From Bacteroidales bacterium UBA1392 (GTDB taxonomy: Bacteria > Bacteroidota > Bacteroidia > Bacteroidales > UBA932): DNA of 64,000 nucleotides. A program made the position numbers and the translations under genes. The notes under the pieces were generated by a model. The model ran no database searches. It worked only from the letters and a program-made list of their open reading frames with translations, and was not told the DNA's origin. This document shows positions 34,501 to 42,320 of this stretch, in pieces. The DNA lies in assembly GCA_002305275.1 (NCBI GenBank), contig DBQO01000033.1:86996-150995 (forward strand), in the 5' to 3' direction. Each line of letters begins with the position of its first letter. Position 1 is the first letter of the stretch.

Positions 34501-34749
34501 GGAAGTAATGTTGTGGATAAGCCGGTCTATAAAAACGGAAATGTTTATATCAATGAAACTCAGTGTTTCGAAAACGTGCCTGAAGTGGCCTGGAACTTCT
34601 ACATCGGCGGCTATCAACCCGCCCAGAAATGGCTAAAAGACCGCAAAGGTCGCAAACTCTCCACAGAAGATGTTCTACATTATCAGAAAATAATCGTCGC
34701 TCTTACAGAAACCGACCGATTGATGCAGGAGATAGATAAAATCGAATAG
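31585..34749 (+). CDS. Type ISP/IIG single-chain restriction-modification enzyme
   Basis: 1054 aa from ATG 31585 (ATG at 31576 is also possible). N-terminal PD-(D/E)xK nuclease: 'CGAPDYILTKKDIPVGYIEAKD' holds the Asp and the ExK triad around residues 54-70. A helical connector leads to an N6-adenine methyltransferase: motif I 'ILDPATGTGTFL' and motif IV 'VVMGNPPYSG'. The C-terminal part (from about residue 560) is the putative target-recognition domain. There is no helicase domain as in LlaGI, so cutting is probably of the IIG kind. The segment 33180-34110 is visibly more AT-rich than the rest, which suggests exchange of the specificity part. The DUF1016 fragment follows 3 bp later. Confidence 0.88.
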   Translation: MTTSQYIESVNSRYKLGNATEHTFRGDLLTLLETLLPDLHITNEPKRLKCGAPDYILTKKDIPVGYIEAKDIGDTDLDGKQKSGNKEQFDRYKASLPNLIFTDYLNFHFYQDGVFRTKITIGEVTEKGIKPLSENFAEFETLIKNFGTYIGQTIKSSKTLAKMMAGKARLLADIMERALSSDVESDDNSTLENQMNAFKEILIHDIDPKSFADIYAQTVAYGLFAARLHDTTLDTFSRQEAAELIPKTNPFLRKLFGYIAGPDIDDRIKWIVDDLALIFRATNLEALLKDYGKSKKMEDPIIHFYEDFLSEYDPKLRKSRGVWYTPQPVVNFIVRAVDDILKTEFDLSQGLADISTTKINVDVKGEKVEHEVHKVQILDPATGTGTFLAETIRHIYNSFEGMQGIWGDYVEHHLIPRLNGFELLMASYAMAHLKMDFVMRETGFHTDTNQRFRIYLTNSLEEHHPDTKTLWEDMLSTEANEANRVKRDTPVMVVMGNPPYSGESANKGGWIEKLIDIYKYDHNGEKIPDTKWLNNDYVKFLRYGQYYIEKNGSGVLAFITDNSFLDSITFRGMRWNLLKSYDKLYILDLHGNSKKKETAPDGSIDQNVFDIMQGTSISVFVRTEKKSKNELAQVFHFDLYGKREEKNEFLLENNIETIKWQELKLEEPYYFLVPKDFSSQKEYDTFIRIDELLNVNGVGICSKRDETAIRYSKIELIDVLNDFKDLTESEIKLKYKTEVKESRDKKTLLAKKNIERFGTDDQFIKKISYRPFDTKWTYFTNQSRGFLAFPVYEIMRHFTQGNCGLVVSKKSRQLSLGYMFITNTITDLHILDSAADSTYIFPLYLYPDPDEQQTLAGPLGRQPNLNMKIVDKIAKKINLTFLPDDNLAYDLPAELGECFSPLDLLDYIYAILHSPTYREKYKEFLKIDFPRVPYPKNSETFWGLVELGSKLREIHLMESPVLNQFITLYNITGSNVVDKPVYKNGNVYINETQCFENVPEVAWNFYIGGYQPAQKWLKDRKGRKLSTEDVLHYQKIIVALTETDRLMQEIDKIE

Positions 34750-34752
34750 CTT

Positions 34753-35103
34753 ATGAGTAAAGAATTTAATATAAAGCAAATAGATTATAATGCAATACTG
34801 CGACAGGCTGTCGCAGAAATTCGACATGCTCGTGCAATGATTGCAAAGCAGGTAAATAGTGCAGCTAATTCTGTTTATTGGAACTTGGGTAAATTACTTT
34901 TTGAAAAGCATTTGGAAGAAGGTTATGGCAGTGGTGTTGTAAAACAGTTATCTGTTGATCTAAAAAATGAATTCCCTGACATGGGACTTTCACCACGAAA
35001 TCTTTGGGATATGAAGCGTTTTTATGAGCGTTATTATCAAGCAGACACAAAACTGCTACGCTCTGTGGCAGTTTTTCCATACAAATTGAAGAATATCTTG
35101 TAG
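34753..35103 (+). pseudogene. Truncated DUF1016 (YhcG-type) gene, N-terminal part only
   Basis: 116 codons. 'VAEIRHARAMIAKQVNSAANSVYWNLGKLL' (split over 22-51) and 'LSPRNLWDMKRFYERY' are typical of the DUF1016 N-terminal helical domain. Full-length proteins have about 330-380 residues with a C-terminal PD-(D/E)xK nuclease; here the frame ends at 'FPYKLKNIL' and no nuclease part follows before the convergent gene at 35169. It is therefore probably a decayed remnant. Full-length relatives often sit beside restriction-modification genes, as here. Confidence 0.75.
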
Positions 35104-35168
35104 GCCACAAAAAACAATTAAAAGTCAAAACACATTGTAGCGATTCCCCAACATTTGATCAAATATAC

Positions 35169-35792
35169 TCATCGCTTTAACAGTTTTATTAAGTTATTAA
35201 TTTCGGTTTTTTTCTTACTTACGGAGGCGCATTGCTCAAATATGGTTGGATCCATTTTATAAAATTCCTCCATATCAAAGCGGATATCCTCCTCTAAGTA
35301 AGTCTCCATATTCTTTACATACCTAAGCCGCAATCCCGGCGTATAAACGATTAAATCACATAACGCTTTTTCGGGAGAAGCGATCAAATATGCATAATTT
35401 TCTTCAATAACTTGACGGATGCCGATTGAGTAATAATCGGGCTCACAATGAATGTATTCAAAACGTCCAACACTATTTGTGTATAATTTGGAGGCCTTAA
35501 ATGTTAGTGAAGTTGTCGTATGAACCCTTTCGGGAATAAGTCCATAGTAGCGGAGTGCGTATTGCATCGAGACATAAGAGGGTCCATAAAGGTGATTGGC
35601 GATTAATTCTACCGAAAGCAGTTGCTCGGAAACCGCAGGGGAGACAACATACAATCCCCTTTTTAACCTTATCAAACTACCCTTTTGTTCAAGACTCGTT
35701 AGTTTCTTCTGAGGGTGCTTGTAAGAGCCAAAAAGAGTTTCCAGTACTCCGACATCAACCGGTATTACGCCAAATTGCTTTAATTCCTTCAT
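35169..35792 (-). CDS. AbiEi-like type IV antitoxin / transcriptional regulator, without toxin
   Basis: 207 aa. N-terminal winged-helix region ('LTSLEQKGSLIRLKRGLYVV', about 31-50) and the following 'YVSMQYALRYYGLIPE' and 'ASPEKALCDLIVY' motifs are characteristic of AbiEi-family antitoxins. The nucleotidyltransferase toxin AbiEii normally follows immediately on the same strand. Here the next DNA downstream is the DUF1016 fragment on the opposite strand, so the toxin is missing. A TATTTTTG box (complement of 35797-35804) ends 4 bp before the start codon, suggesting a leaderless or nearly leaderless transcript. Confidence 0.8.
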   Translation of the reverse strand: MKELKQFGVIPVDVGVLETLFGSYKHPQKKLTSLEQKGSLIRLKRGLYVVSPAVSEQLLSVELIANHLYGPSYVSMQYALRYYGLIPERVHTTTSLTFKASKLYTNSVGRFEYIHCEPDYYSIGIRQVIEENYAYLIASPEKALCDLIVYTPGLRLRYVKNMETYLEEDIRFDMEEFYKMDPTIFEQCASVSKKKTEINNLIKLLKR

Positions 35793-35955
35793 ACCGCAAA
35801 AATAGTCATTTTTTCGATAGATAACGCAATTTTCTTTCTTTTTCTATTAAAAAAGTGGCGGTTTATGGCCAAATTGTTAAAAGAACTGCACCTGCTTCCT
35901 ACTTTGGCGGCCGCAAATCCGCAGCGATTCAACTCATGTAGCGACATCATTTCCA

Positions 35956-35987
35956 TTTGTGAATTAATTTCCCGAAGATTATATTTG
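35956..35987 (+). promoter_or_regulatory. Promoter of the M28 peptidase gene
   Basis: TTTG (35956-35959) and TATATTTG (35980-35987), 20 bp apart, both perfect; start codon 21 bp downstream. Confidence 0.7.
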
Positions 35988-36008
35988 TAGAATAAAATTC
36001 CAAATCCC

Positions 36009-37640
36009 ATGAAACATTTTCTCTATTCGCTCGTGCTGCTATCCCTTTTGGTGAGTTGCGGCAATAATAATTCTATAAATACGAAAAAGATGAACCTTGC
36101 CATGATGGCGACCGATCTGGAAATATTGGCTGCTGATGATATGGAGGGGCGCGCCCCCTGTACGGCCGGTGGGGAGCGGGCTGTCAGCTATCTGCAATCA
36201 CGAATGGAGGAAATTGGGCTGGAGCCCGCCTTTGGCGGAAGCTATTTGCAGGAAGTTCCCTTAGTCAAGATCCTCCCCGATCCATCCGAGCCGGTGATTA
36301 TCAGGGATAAAAAGGGAGTGCTGCGATATACGAACGGTACCGAAATAAGCCTCTGGAGTCCGGTGCTGAGCACTGAAGTTTCGCTTACAAACAATGAGAT
36401 TGTATTTGTCGGTTTTGGAATTGATGCACCCGAACATAATTGGAATGATTTTGAAAAAATAGATGTTAGGGGAAAGACGATAATGGTATTGGTCAATGAC
36501 CCGGGGTTTTTCACCCAAGATTCTACGCTTTTCAATGGCACAACCATGACCTATTATGGGCGATGGACCTATAAATTTGAAGAAGCGGAGCGCAAGGGCG
36601 CTGCGGGATGTATTATCGTACATGAAGATATGGCTTCCGGTTATCCATGGGCTGTGCCTTCCCGTCACTCGAGGGATCCGGAATATTATCTGCAGGATGA
36701 GGCACGAAGCGACAAACAATGTAAAGTGCTTGGCTGGATCTCCCAATCGGCGGCGCGCGACCTTTTGGCTCGCTCCGGATATGATTGCGATGCGCTCAAA
36801 GAAGCAGCTGTCACCCGGGATTTTACTCCCATTCAGCTCCAGGCAAAGCTAAATGTTCGTCTCCGCAATTCCTGGGAAACCTGCACTTCGCACAATGTGG
36901 CGGGAGTGCTGAGGGGTTCGACTGCCCCCGATGAAGCGATCGTCTATGTGGCGCATTGGGATCATTTGGGCATCGGCCAACCGGTTGATGGGGACTCCAT
37001 CTACAATGGTGCTTCGGACAATGCCGCGGCTATGGCATGGGTATTGGCTATCGCTGAGGAGTTTAAGGTACAACCGCAGACTAAGCGTTCGCTCTTATTC
37101 TTCATCCCAACTGCAGAAGAGTCGAGCCTGTTGGGAAGCTACCATTATGTGGAAAATCCCGTTTTCCCGATGGAAAAAACGGTAGCAGGATTCAATTCCG
37201 ATGTGATCTTGATGTTGGGAAAATTTGAAGATGTTACAGTAACCGGACTCGGGCATTCCGAATTGGATCAATATCTTGAAACAGAAGCAATAAAACAAGG
37301 TCGTTACATTGCTAATGACCCCAATCCGGAAAACGGAATGTTCTTCAGATCCGATCAACTGCCTTTTATGAAAAAAGGAGTTCCGTTCCTATTTGCCAAA
37401 GGCTATACCCATCAGCACGAACTTGGCAAAGAGGCGACACTTCAAATCATCGCCGATTATTGGAAAAATGTCTACCACAAACCATGTGACGAGTTCGTTC
37501 CAGGACGCGACAAACTGGATGGCCTGCTCGAAGATGCACAGCTATTTTTCAGTGTCGGCTACCGCATCGCCAACGAACAAACCTACCCACAATGGCACAA
37601 AACCTCGGAATTTTACCAAGAACGGGGTGGGGAGAAATGA
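36009..37640 (+). CDS. M28 family zinc metallopeptidase lipoprotein
   Basis: 543 aa; lipobox 'LLVSC' (Cys17). A PA-like insert (about 120-270) precedes the zinc-peptidase core: 'VYVAHWDHLG' (first ligand pair HxD), 'GASDNAAAMA' (bridging Asp), 'TAEESSLLGS' (Glu-Glu), 'FNSDV' (Asp) and the final His in 'GYTHQHELGK'. All five ligands are present, so the enzyme should be an active aminopeptidase of the envelope. It stands alone with its own promoter. Confidence 0.92.
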   Translation: MKHFLYSLVLLSLLVSCGNNNSINTKKMNLAMMATDLEILAADDMEGRAPCTAGGERAVSYLQSRMEEIGLEPAFGGSYLQEVPLVKILPDPSEPVIIRDKKGVLRYTNGTEISLWSPVLSTEVSLTNNEIVFVGFGIDAPEHNWNDFEKIDVRGKTIMVLVNDPGFFTQDSTLFNGTTMTYYGRWTYKFEEAERKGAAGCIIVHEDMASGYPWAVPSRHSRDPEYYLQDEARSDKQCKVLGWISQSAARDLLARSGYDCDALKEAAVTRDFTPIQLQAKLNVRLRNSWETCTSHNVAGVLRGSTAPDEAIVYVAHWDHLGIGQPVDGDSIYNGASDNAAAMAWVLAIAEEFKVQPQTKRSLLFFIPTAEESSLLGSYHYVENPVFPMEKTVAGFNSDVILMLGKFEDVTVTGLGHSELDQYLETEAIKQGRYIANDPNPENGMFFRSDQLPFMKKGVPFLFAKGYTHQHELGKEATLQIIADYWKNVYHKPCDEFVPGRDKLDGLLEDAQLFFSVGYRIANEQTYPQWHKTSEFYQERGGEK

Positions 37641-37730
37641 AAACAAGAGGAATTACCACAACATTAATGGTTTCTCTGGTTAAGCTAGACCCGTAAGTTT
37701 ATACGGACAATATAAATCAACATTCTCCGC

Positions 37731-38741
37731 TCAGGAGATAACCCCCTCTTTCTTCATCCATTCTATCGTATCGGCGAGGGTCTCTCTAAATGGTCTTGTA
37801 GTATAACCCAGCTCATTGCGAGCCTTATCGGATGAGAATAGAGAGTTGGTTGATAAGATATGCAATGATTGAGTGGAAAATAGCGGAGTTTTTTTTGTGA
37901 GTTTGTAAAAGAGGTTATAGCTCGGCATAAATATTTTGACCAGCCACATGGGTGACATGAGTCTGGGCTGCCATTTGCCTGTGATCTTTTCGAAAGTCCG
38001 GAAAAATTCCTTAATGGAGATATAGCGGTTGCTCAATATATAACATTCTCCCTTGCGCCCTTTTTTGCAGGCAGCAATTATCCCGGCAGCCACATCGCGA
38101 ACATCCACAAAATCGAAACCTCCTATTACCCCTGTAGGCATCTTACTGCGCCAACAAGTTATGACCAGCTGTGCCGAATGATTATTTTTAGGAGAATTGG
38201 GGCCGCAAATTCCTGTTGGATGTATTACAGTAACATCCAATCCTCGTTTACCTGCATCCAGAACATACTGTGTAGCCTCCGCCTTCGTCCGGCCGTATAG
38301 CCCGTAAACGAGATATTTGTCAAAATGATCAACCTCGCGTATGACCTCTCCTTTTGGCTTTTCCGGAATGGCATGTACCGAACTTACGTAAACCAGCTTA
38401 GTCACATTATACTTCATTGCAGCATCTGTGATGTTCTGTGTCCCCTTAACATTGACATCATAGACAATTTGTTGATATTCCAGGGAAGTAGTCACTATAC
38501 CGGCAGTATGTATCAGATAGCTATCCGTATCAGGAGTAACACGTAAAAAATCTTCCAAAGAGAGCGGATCAAGTACATTTCCATAGCAGACCTCAACCTG
38601 GGCAGGCAGGCGCGAATTTAACTTATCATCAGCCAGAACCAGTGCACGGACTTTTTTGCCGGCGGCAATCAACTGGGATACTATTGTCAAGCCCAGATGC
38701 CCTGTCGCTCCGGTCACTAAATAGATTTCATCTTTTTGCAT
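37731..38741 (-). CDS. NAD(P)-dependent extended short-chain dehydrogenase/epimerase
   Basis: 336 aa. Rossmann motif 'GATGHLG' (11-17), 'YVSSVHAIP' strand, and catalytic Tyr/Lys in 'YGLYGRTKAEA'. Overall it looks like the dihydroflavonol reductase/3-beta-hydroxysteroid dehydrogenase branch of extended SDRs. The substrate cannot be inferred. It is convergent with the M28 gene and divergent from the phosphate transporter gene. Confidence 0.88.
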   Translation of the reverse strand: MQKDEIYLVTGATGHLGLTIVSQLIAAGKKVRALVLADDKLNSRLPAQVEVCYGNVLDPLSLEDFLRVTPDTDSYLIHTAGIVTTSLEYQQIVYDVNVKGTQNITDAAMKYNVTKLVYVSSVHAIPEKPKGEVIREVDHFDKYLVYGLYGRTKAEATQYVLDAGKRGLDVTVIHPTGICGPNSPKNNHSAQLVITCWRSKMPTGVIGGFDFVDVRDVAAGIIAACKKGRKGECYILSNRYISIKEFFRTFEKITGKWQPRLMSPMWLVKIFMPSYNLFYKLTKKTPLFSTQSLHILSTNSLFSSDKARNELGYTTRPFRETLADTIEWMKKEGVIS

Positions 38742-38829
38742 ACTGTGAGAAAGACAAATACTATGCCGAAAAGATGTTACATTTCTGTTAAGATTTTTAT
38801 TTTCAAGGTTTATTAAGGGATTAATTCAA

Positions 38830-38837
38830 TAATTTTG
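38830..38837 (+). promoter_or_regulatory. Candidate -7 element of the phosphate transporter gene
   Basis: TAATTTTG matches TAnnTTTG, 60 bp before the start codon at 38898. No clear -33 box. Confidence 0.35.
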
Positions 38838-38897
38838 CCCCAAATTCTCAAAAATATAATTGGTACATCAGTATCAAAAATTGAAGGAATATTCTTT

Positions 38898-41165
38898 ATG
38901 GATCCTATTTACCTAATTATTGTAATTATTCTGCTGGGATTGGCAGTAGTCGATTTAACAGTAGGCGTAGCAAACGACGCAGTCAATTTTCTCAACTCAA
39001 GTATCGGTTCTAAAGTAGCACCAATGTGGTTGGTGCTAACGATTGCCTCCATCGGTATAATGTTGGGAACACTATTTTCAAGCGGAATGATGGAAATTGC
39101 CCGTAGCGGTGTTTTCCACCCCGAAATGTTCACATTCAAAAATATCATGATGCTATTTTTGGCCGTCATGCTAACCGATGTGATTTTGTTGGATGTGTTT
39201 AACTCGCTCGGATTACCCACCTCCACCTCCGTATCGCTGGTTTTCGAACTGCTGGGAGCGGGAGTGGCCGTTGCGCTTTTCTCTATTTGGCAAAACAATG
39301 GGGGCAATTTGATAGATTACATCAATTCCGGGAAGGCATTGGCGATTATTTCCGGAATTTTTATTTCGGTAGCCATCGCATTTGTAGCCGGTAGCGTAAT
39401 CATGTATATCTCCAGACTTATTTTTTCTTTCAGTTATAAAAAAGCGTTTAAATATTTAGGTGCAATTTGGTGCGGTTTTGCGCTTACGGCCATGACCTAT
39501 TTTATAGTGTTCAAAGGATTGAGAGGAAGCCCTTTTGTTGTAGATGACTTCTTGACTTTGATTGAGGCCAACATGGGAAAAACACTATTGATAACCTTTG
39601 CCGGCTGGACGGTTATAATGGGCATACTGCAATTATTGAGGGTCAATATATTGAAAATCATCGTGCTGGTAGGAACTATGGCTTTAGCCTTAGCCTTTGC
39701 CGGTAATGATTTGGTGAATTTCATCGGTGCTCCTTTAGCCGGTTTGGATGCTTTTAAACATGCAAATGAAGTTTTTGCTGCTACCGGGTCAATTGACAAC
39801 CTTTATATGCATTCATTGAACGGACCTGTCAAGGCAAATGTTTTAATCCTACTGGCGGCCGGTGGCGTTATGGTGTTGGCGTTGTGGTTTTCCAAAAAAG
39901 CCCGTACCGTAACTGACACCGAGGTAAATCTAAGCCGCCAAACTGCGGGAATAGAGCGATTTTCCTCATCCAGTCTATCGCGTGCACTGGTACGTTGGGG
40001 TGTGAATGCAAACAAAGCAGCTAAAAAGAACTTGCCTAAGTCATTTATAGACAAAATAAACAGCAGATTTGTATTGCCCGAACAAAATTTAAAACCCGGA
40101 GCCTCTTTCGACCTGATTCGCGCTTCGGTCAACCTGACCATCGCTGCTATGCTTATAGCTTTAGGAACTTCGCTTAAACTGCCTCTATCCACCACTTACG
40201 TTACCTTTATGGTTGCCATGGGTTCGTCACTTGCCGACCGGGCCTGGGGACGTGAAAGCGCCGTATATCGTATCACCGGAGTTCTTACCGTTGTCGGCGG
40301 ATGGTTTATAACGGCACTTGTCGCTTTTACTATTGCCGGACTGGTTGCTACCATACTTGTTTTTGGAGGAAAAATCGCCGTTTTCGGAATGCTTGCGTTA
40401 GTTATTTTCCTTCTTTTCAAATCCTCCAAGTTCCACAAAAAACGCAAATCGGCTGAAGCTGCCAAGGCAGAGATTCTGGTAGATGAATCGGGAGTTGTTG
40501 AGACTTCAACTACTGAAGTTAGGGAGTCTGTCAAATCGTTGCTCAACATTTATAACAAAACCATCAAGGGCCTTAAGGAGGAAGATCGACTTATGCTACG
40601 AAAGAACGCTTTAAAGAGCGAAGCATTATATAAAAAATATAAGGATAAACGCACCTTCGAAGTGGTTCCCACCATTCAGACCATTACACTGAAAGAGCTG
40701 GACATCGAGCAGGAATATGTTCAAATTGTAGACTACACCTACGAGATTACTAAAGCTTTGCGGGTAATTACTGCGGATAGTTTGATATACATACAAAACA
40801 ACCACAAAGGTTTTAATGATGATCAGGAGGCTGATCTGGAAGAACTCAGCAATCACATGATAAAATTGTACGAAACTTTCATGCAGAAATTGGATGAAAA
40901 TGATTATTCCAAGTTCTCCGTGATTAGTGAGTTGCGCGATGAGATCCTAGAGAAATGTGCCGATCTGACCAAAAAACAAATCAAACGCGTTAAAAGGCAG
41001 GAATGCGGTACTCGAAATAGTATCTTATTTATGACTATTTTGAACGAAACCAAAAACATCGCTTTGCAATCGGTCAATCTGATGAAATCACAACGGAATA
41101 TGTATAAAACGGTAAAAAGAAATGCCGAGAAAATACCCCCGAAGGAGATTGCAACCGTCAGCTAA
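38898..41165 (+). CDS. pit: PiT-family inorganic phosphate transporter with C-terminal PhoU-like domain
   Basis: 755 aa from ATG 38898, where the first membrane helix begins ('MDPIYLIIVIILLGLAVVDL'); an upstream extension is AT-rich and unlikely. The duplicated PiT signature is present: 'ANDAVNFLNSSIGSKVA' and 'GNDLVNFIGAPLAG'. About 11 hydrophobic helices end near residue 520. The C-terminal 220 residues are charged helices resembling a PhoU/DUF47 domain fused to the transporter. It imports phosphate coupled to a cation. A strong terminator follows. Confidence 0.92.
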   Translation: MDPIYLIIVIILLGLAVVDLTVGVANDAVNFLNSSIGSKVAPMWLVLTIASIGIMLGTLFSSGMMEIARSGVFHPEMFTFKNIMMLFLAVMLTDVILLDVFNSLGLPTSTSVSLVFELLGAGVAVALFSIWQNNGGNLIDYINSGKALAIISGIFISVAIAFVAGSVIMYISRLIFSFSYKKAFKYLGAIWCGFALTAMTYFIVFKGLRGSPFVVDDFLTLIEANMGKTLLITFAGWTVIMGILQLLRVNILKIIVLVGTMALALAFAGNDLVNFIGAPLAGLDAFKHANEVFAATGSIDNLYMHSLNGPVKANVLILLAAGGVMVLALWFSKKARTVTDTEVNLSRQTAGIERFSSSSLSRALVRWGVNANKAAKKNLPKSFIDKINSRFVLPEQNLKPGASFDLIRASVNLTIAAMLIALGTSLKLPLSTTYVTFMVAMGSSLADRAWGRESAVYRITGVLTVVGGWFITALVAFTIAGLVATILVFGGKIAVFGMLALVIFLLFKSSKFHKKRKSAEAAKAEILVDESGVVETSTTEVRESVKSLLNIYNKTIKGLKEEDRLMLRKNALKSEALYKKYKDKRTFEVVPTIQTITLKELDIEQEYVQIVDYTYEITKALRVITADSLIYIQNNHKGFNDDQEADLEELSNHMIKLYETFMQKLDENDYSKFSVISELRDEILEKCADLTKKQIKRVKRQECGTRNSILFMTILNETKNIALQSVNLMKSQRNMYKTVKRNAEKIPPKEIATVS

Positions 41166-41221
41166 CGCATTGAGATAGTATTTGACACCTTTCAGGTCGT
41201 GGCTGCGCCTGATATATAAAC

Positions 41222-41254
41222 AAAAGTCCTAACTGAGTGTCAGTTAGGACTTTT
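41222..41254 (+). terminator. Terminator after the phosphate transporter gene
   Basis: AAAAGTCCTAACTGA (41222-41236) and TCAGTTAGGACTTTT (41240-41254) are perfectly complementary 15-bp arms with a 3-nt loop, ending in T. Confidence 0.92.
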
Positions 41255-41311
41255 CAATTCTATCGTAATCCGATGGTTTAGAGTAAAAATTTATCTTAAT
41301 GAAAATATTGT

Positions 41312-41342
41312 TTTGTCGCACGCACAATTTTTCCTACCTTAG
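41312..41342 (+). promoter_or_regulatory. Promoter and operator-like site of the dsrC operon
   Basis: TTTG at 41312-41315 and TACCTTAG at 41335-41342 (one mismatch to TAnnTTTG) are 19 bp apart. The spacer carries CGCACAATT (41321-41329), the complement of the AATTGTGCG sequence also seen before the two DUF4143 ATPase genes. The dsrC start codon lies 32 bp downstream. Confidence 0.5.
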
Positions 41343-41374
41343 TGGCCGTTTGGAACGATTTAATAAAATTCAAT

Positions 41375-41671
41375 ATGGCACAATACGAAGTTGACGGAGA
41401 CGGATTCTTGAAGGATCCGGATATTTGGAGCAAAACCGTGGCAGAAACTTTTGCACAAGAGGACGGTATTAGTGAATTGACCGAAGATCACTGGAAAGTA
41501 ATTGACGTAATTCGTGAACACTATCTGGAAAATGGCAATGCCCCTATGGTACGCAAAATCTGCAAAACCACCGGCTTGAAATTAAAAGATATTTATGATC
41601 TTTTTCCATTAGGCCCTGCCCGCGGCGCTTGTCGTGTCGCCGGATTGCCCAAACCGGACGGATGTGTTTAG
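41375..41671 (+). CDS. dsrC: DsrC/TusE family sulfur-carrier protein with both redox cysteines
   Basis: 98 aa from ATG 41375; a GTG at 41342 overlaps the promoter. The C-terminal arm 'ARGACRVAGLPKPDGCV' has both conserved cysteines (10 residues between them; the second is penultimate). This defines true DsrC, which carries sulfur as a persulfide or trisulfide, as opposed to TusE with only the last Cys. Other family marks: 'DGDGFLKDPDIWS' and 'RKICKTTGLKLKDIYDLFP'. DsrC normally partners DsrAB sulfite reductase and the DsrMKJOP membrane complex. Here no dsrAB is in the window, but DsrM- and DsrK-like genes follow directly. Confidence 0.93.
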   Translation: MAQYEVDGDGFLKDPDIWSKTVAETFAQEDGISELTEDHWKVIDVIREHYLENGNAPMVRKICKTTGLKLKDIYDLFPLGPARGACRVAGLPKPDGCV

Positions 41672-41675
41672 AGTC

Positions 41676-42320
41676 ATGGACTGGTATCATATTTTAGCAT
41701 TGGTGGCCTTCGTAGCATGCTGCGGCATGTTCTTAGGCCATTTTATTCAACTTATCCGTCTCGGGATGCCCAAGGATAAGGCAAAAGCACAAGGCAGTAC
41801 GCCGGCCGGCATTCGCTATGCCTACATCAACTCCATGATGCCACAGCATAAAGAATCGGCCTACCTCCATCTTCCGACTTACACCGCAGGCATAATTTAT
41901 CATTTAGGGACATTTTTGTCCCTGCTTCTGTTGATCTTTTCGCTTATCAACATATTTATAGGTTGGGTAATGCCCGAAATCCTGGGATGGATTTTGGGAG
42001 GTTGTCTGATGATTTCGACCCTTTGCGGTCTGGGGGTTTTGATCAAACGTTTTGTCAAGCAGGAATTGCGCTCTTTTTCCAATCCGGACGACTACATTTC
42101 CAATGGTTTGACCACCCTGTTTCAAGTTATAACGGCACTTTTCATGGCATTCCCCCATCTGCCTGCCATTGAAATGGTCTACTTTATCATATCCGTTTTG
42201 TTCTTGTTGTGGTTTCCGCTCGGCAAAACGCGTCATATCCTCTATTTCTTTTTTGCCCGTTTACACCTCGGTTATTTTTATGGTCGCAGGGGTACTTGGC
42301 CTGAAAAGTCAAAATTATGA
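41676..42320 (+). CDS. DsrM/NarI-like membrane cytochrome b subunit
   Basis: 214 aa from ATG 41676, 4 bp after the dsrC stop. Five or six hydrophobic segments (about 3-25, 66-90, 92-118, 140-160, 165-185), with histidines suited to haem ligation: His5, His21 ('LGHFIQLIRL'), His in 'GIIYHLGTFL', and 'TRHILYFFFARLHLGYFY' near the C-terminus. This is the plan of the gamma subunits that pass electrons between quinone and an HdrD/DsrK-type partner. It overlaps that partner's gene by 4 bp. Close alternatives are TmcC and HdrE. Confidence 0.82.
   Translation: MDWYHILALVAFVACCGMFLGHFIQLIRLGMPKDKAKAQGSTPAGIRYAYINSMMPQHKESAYLHLPTYTAGIIYHLGTFLSLLLLIFSLINIFIGWVMPEILGWILGGCLMISTLCGLGVLIKRFVKQELRSFSNPDDYISNGLTTLFQVITALFMAFPHLPAIEMVYFIISVLFLLWFPLGKTRHILYFFFARLHLGYFYGRRGTWPEKSKL

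Noticed and set aside
28778..35792. tRNA-Leu as integration site of the accessory island
   Set aside because: I looked for a repeat of the tRNA 3' end (GGTTCGATCCC region) near 30-36 kb and saw none; there is also no integrase, and the 4-hydroxybutyrate dehydrogenase gene lies in between.
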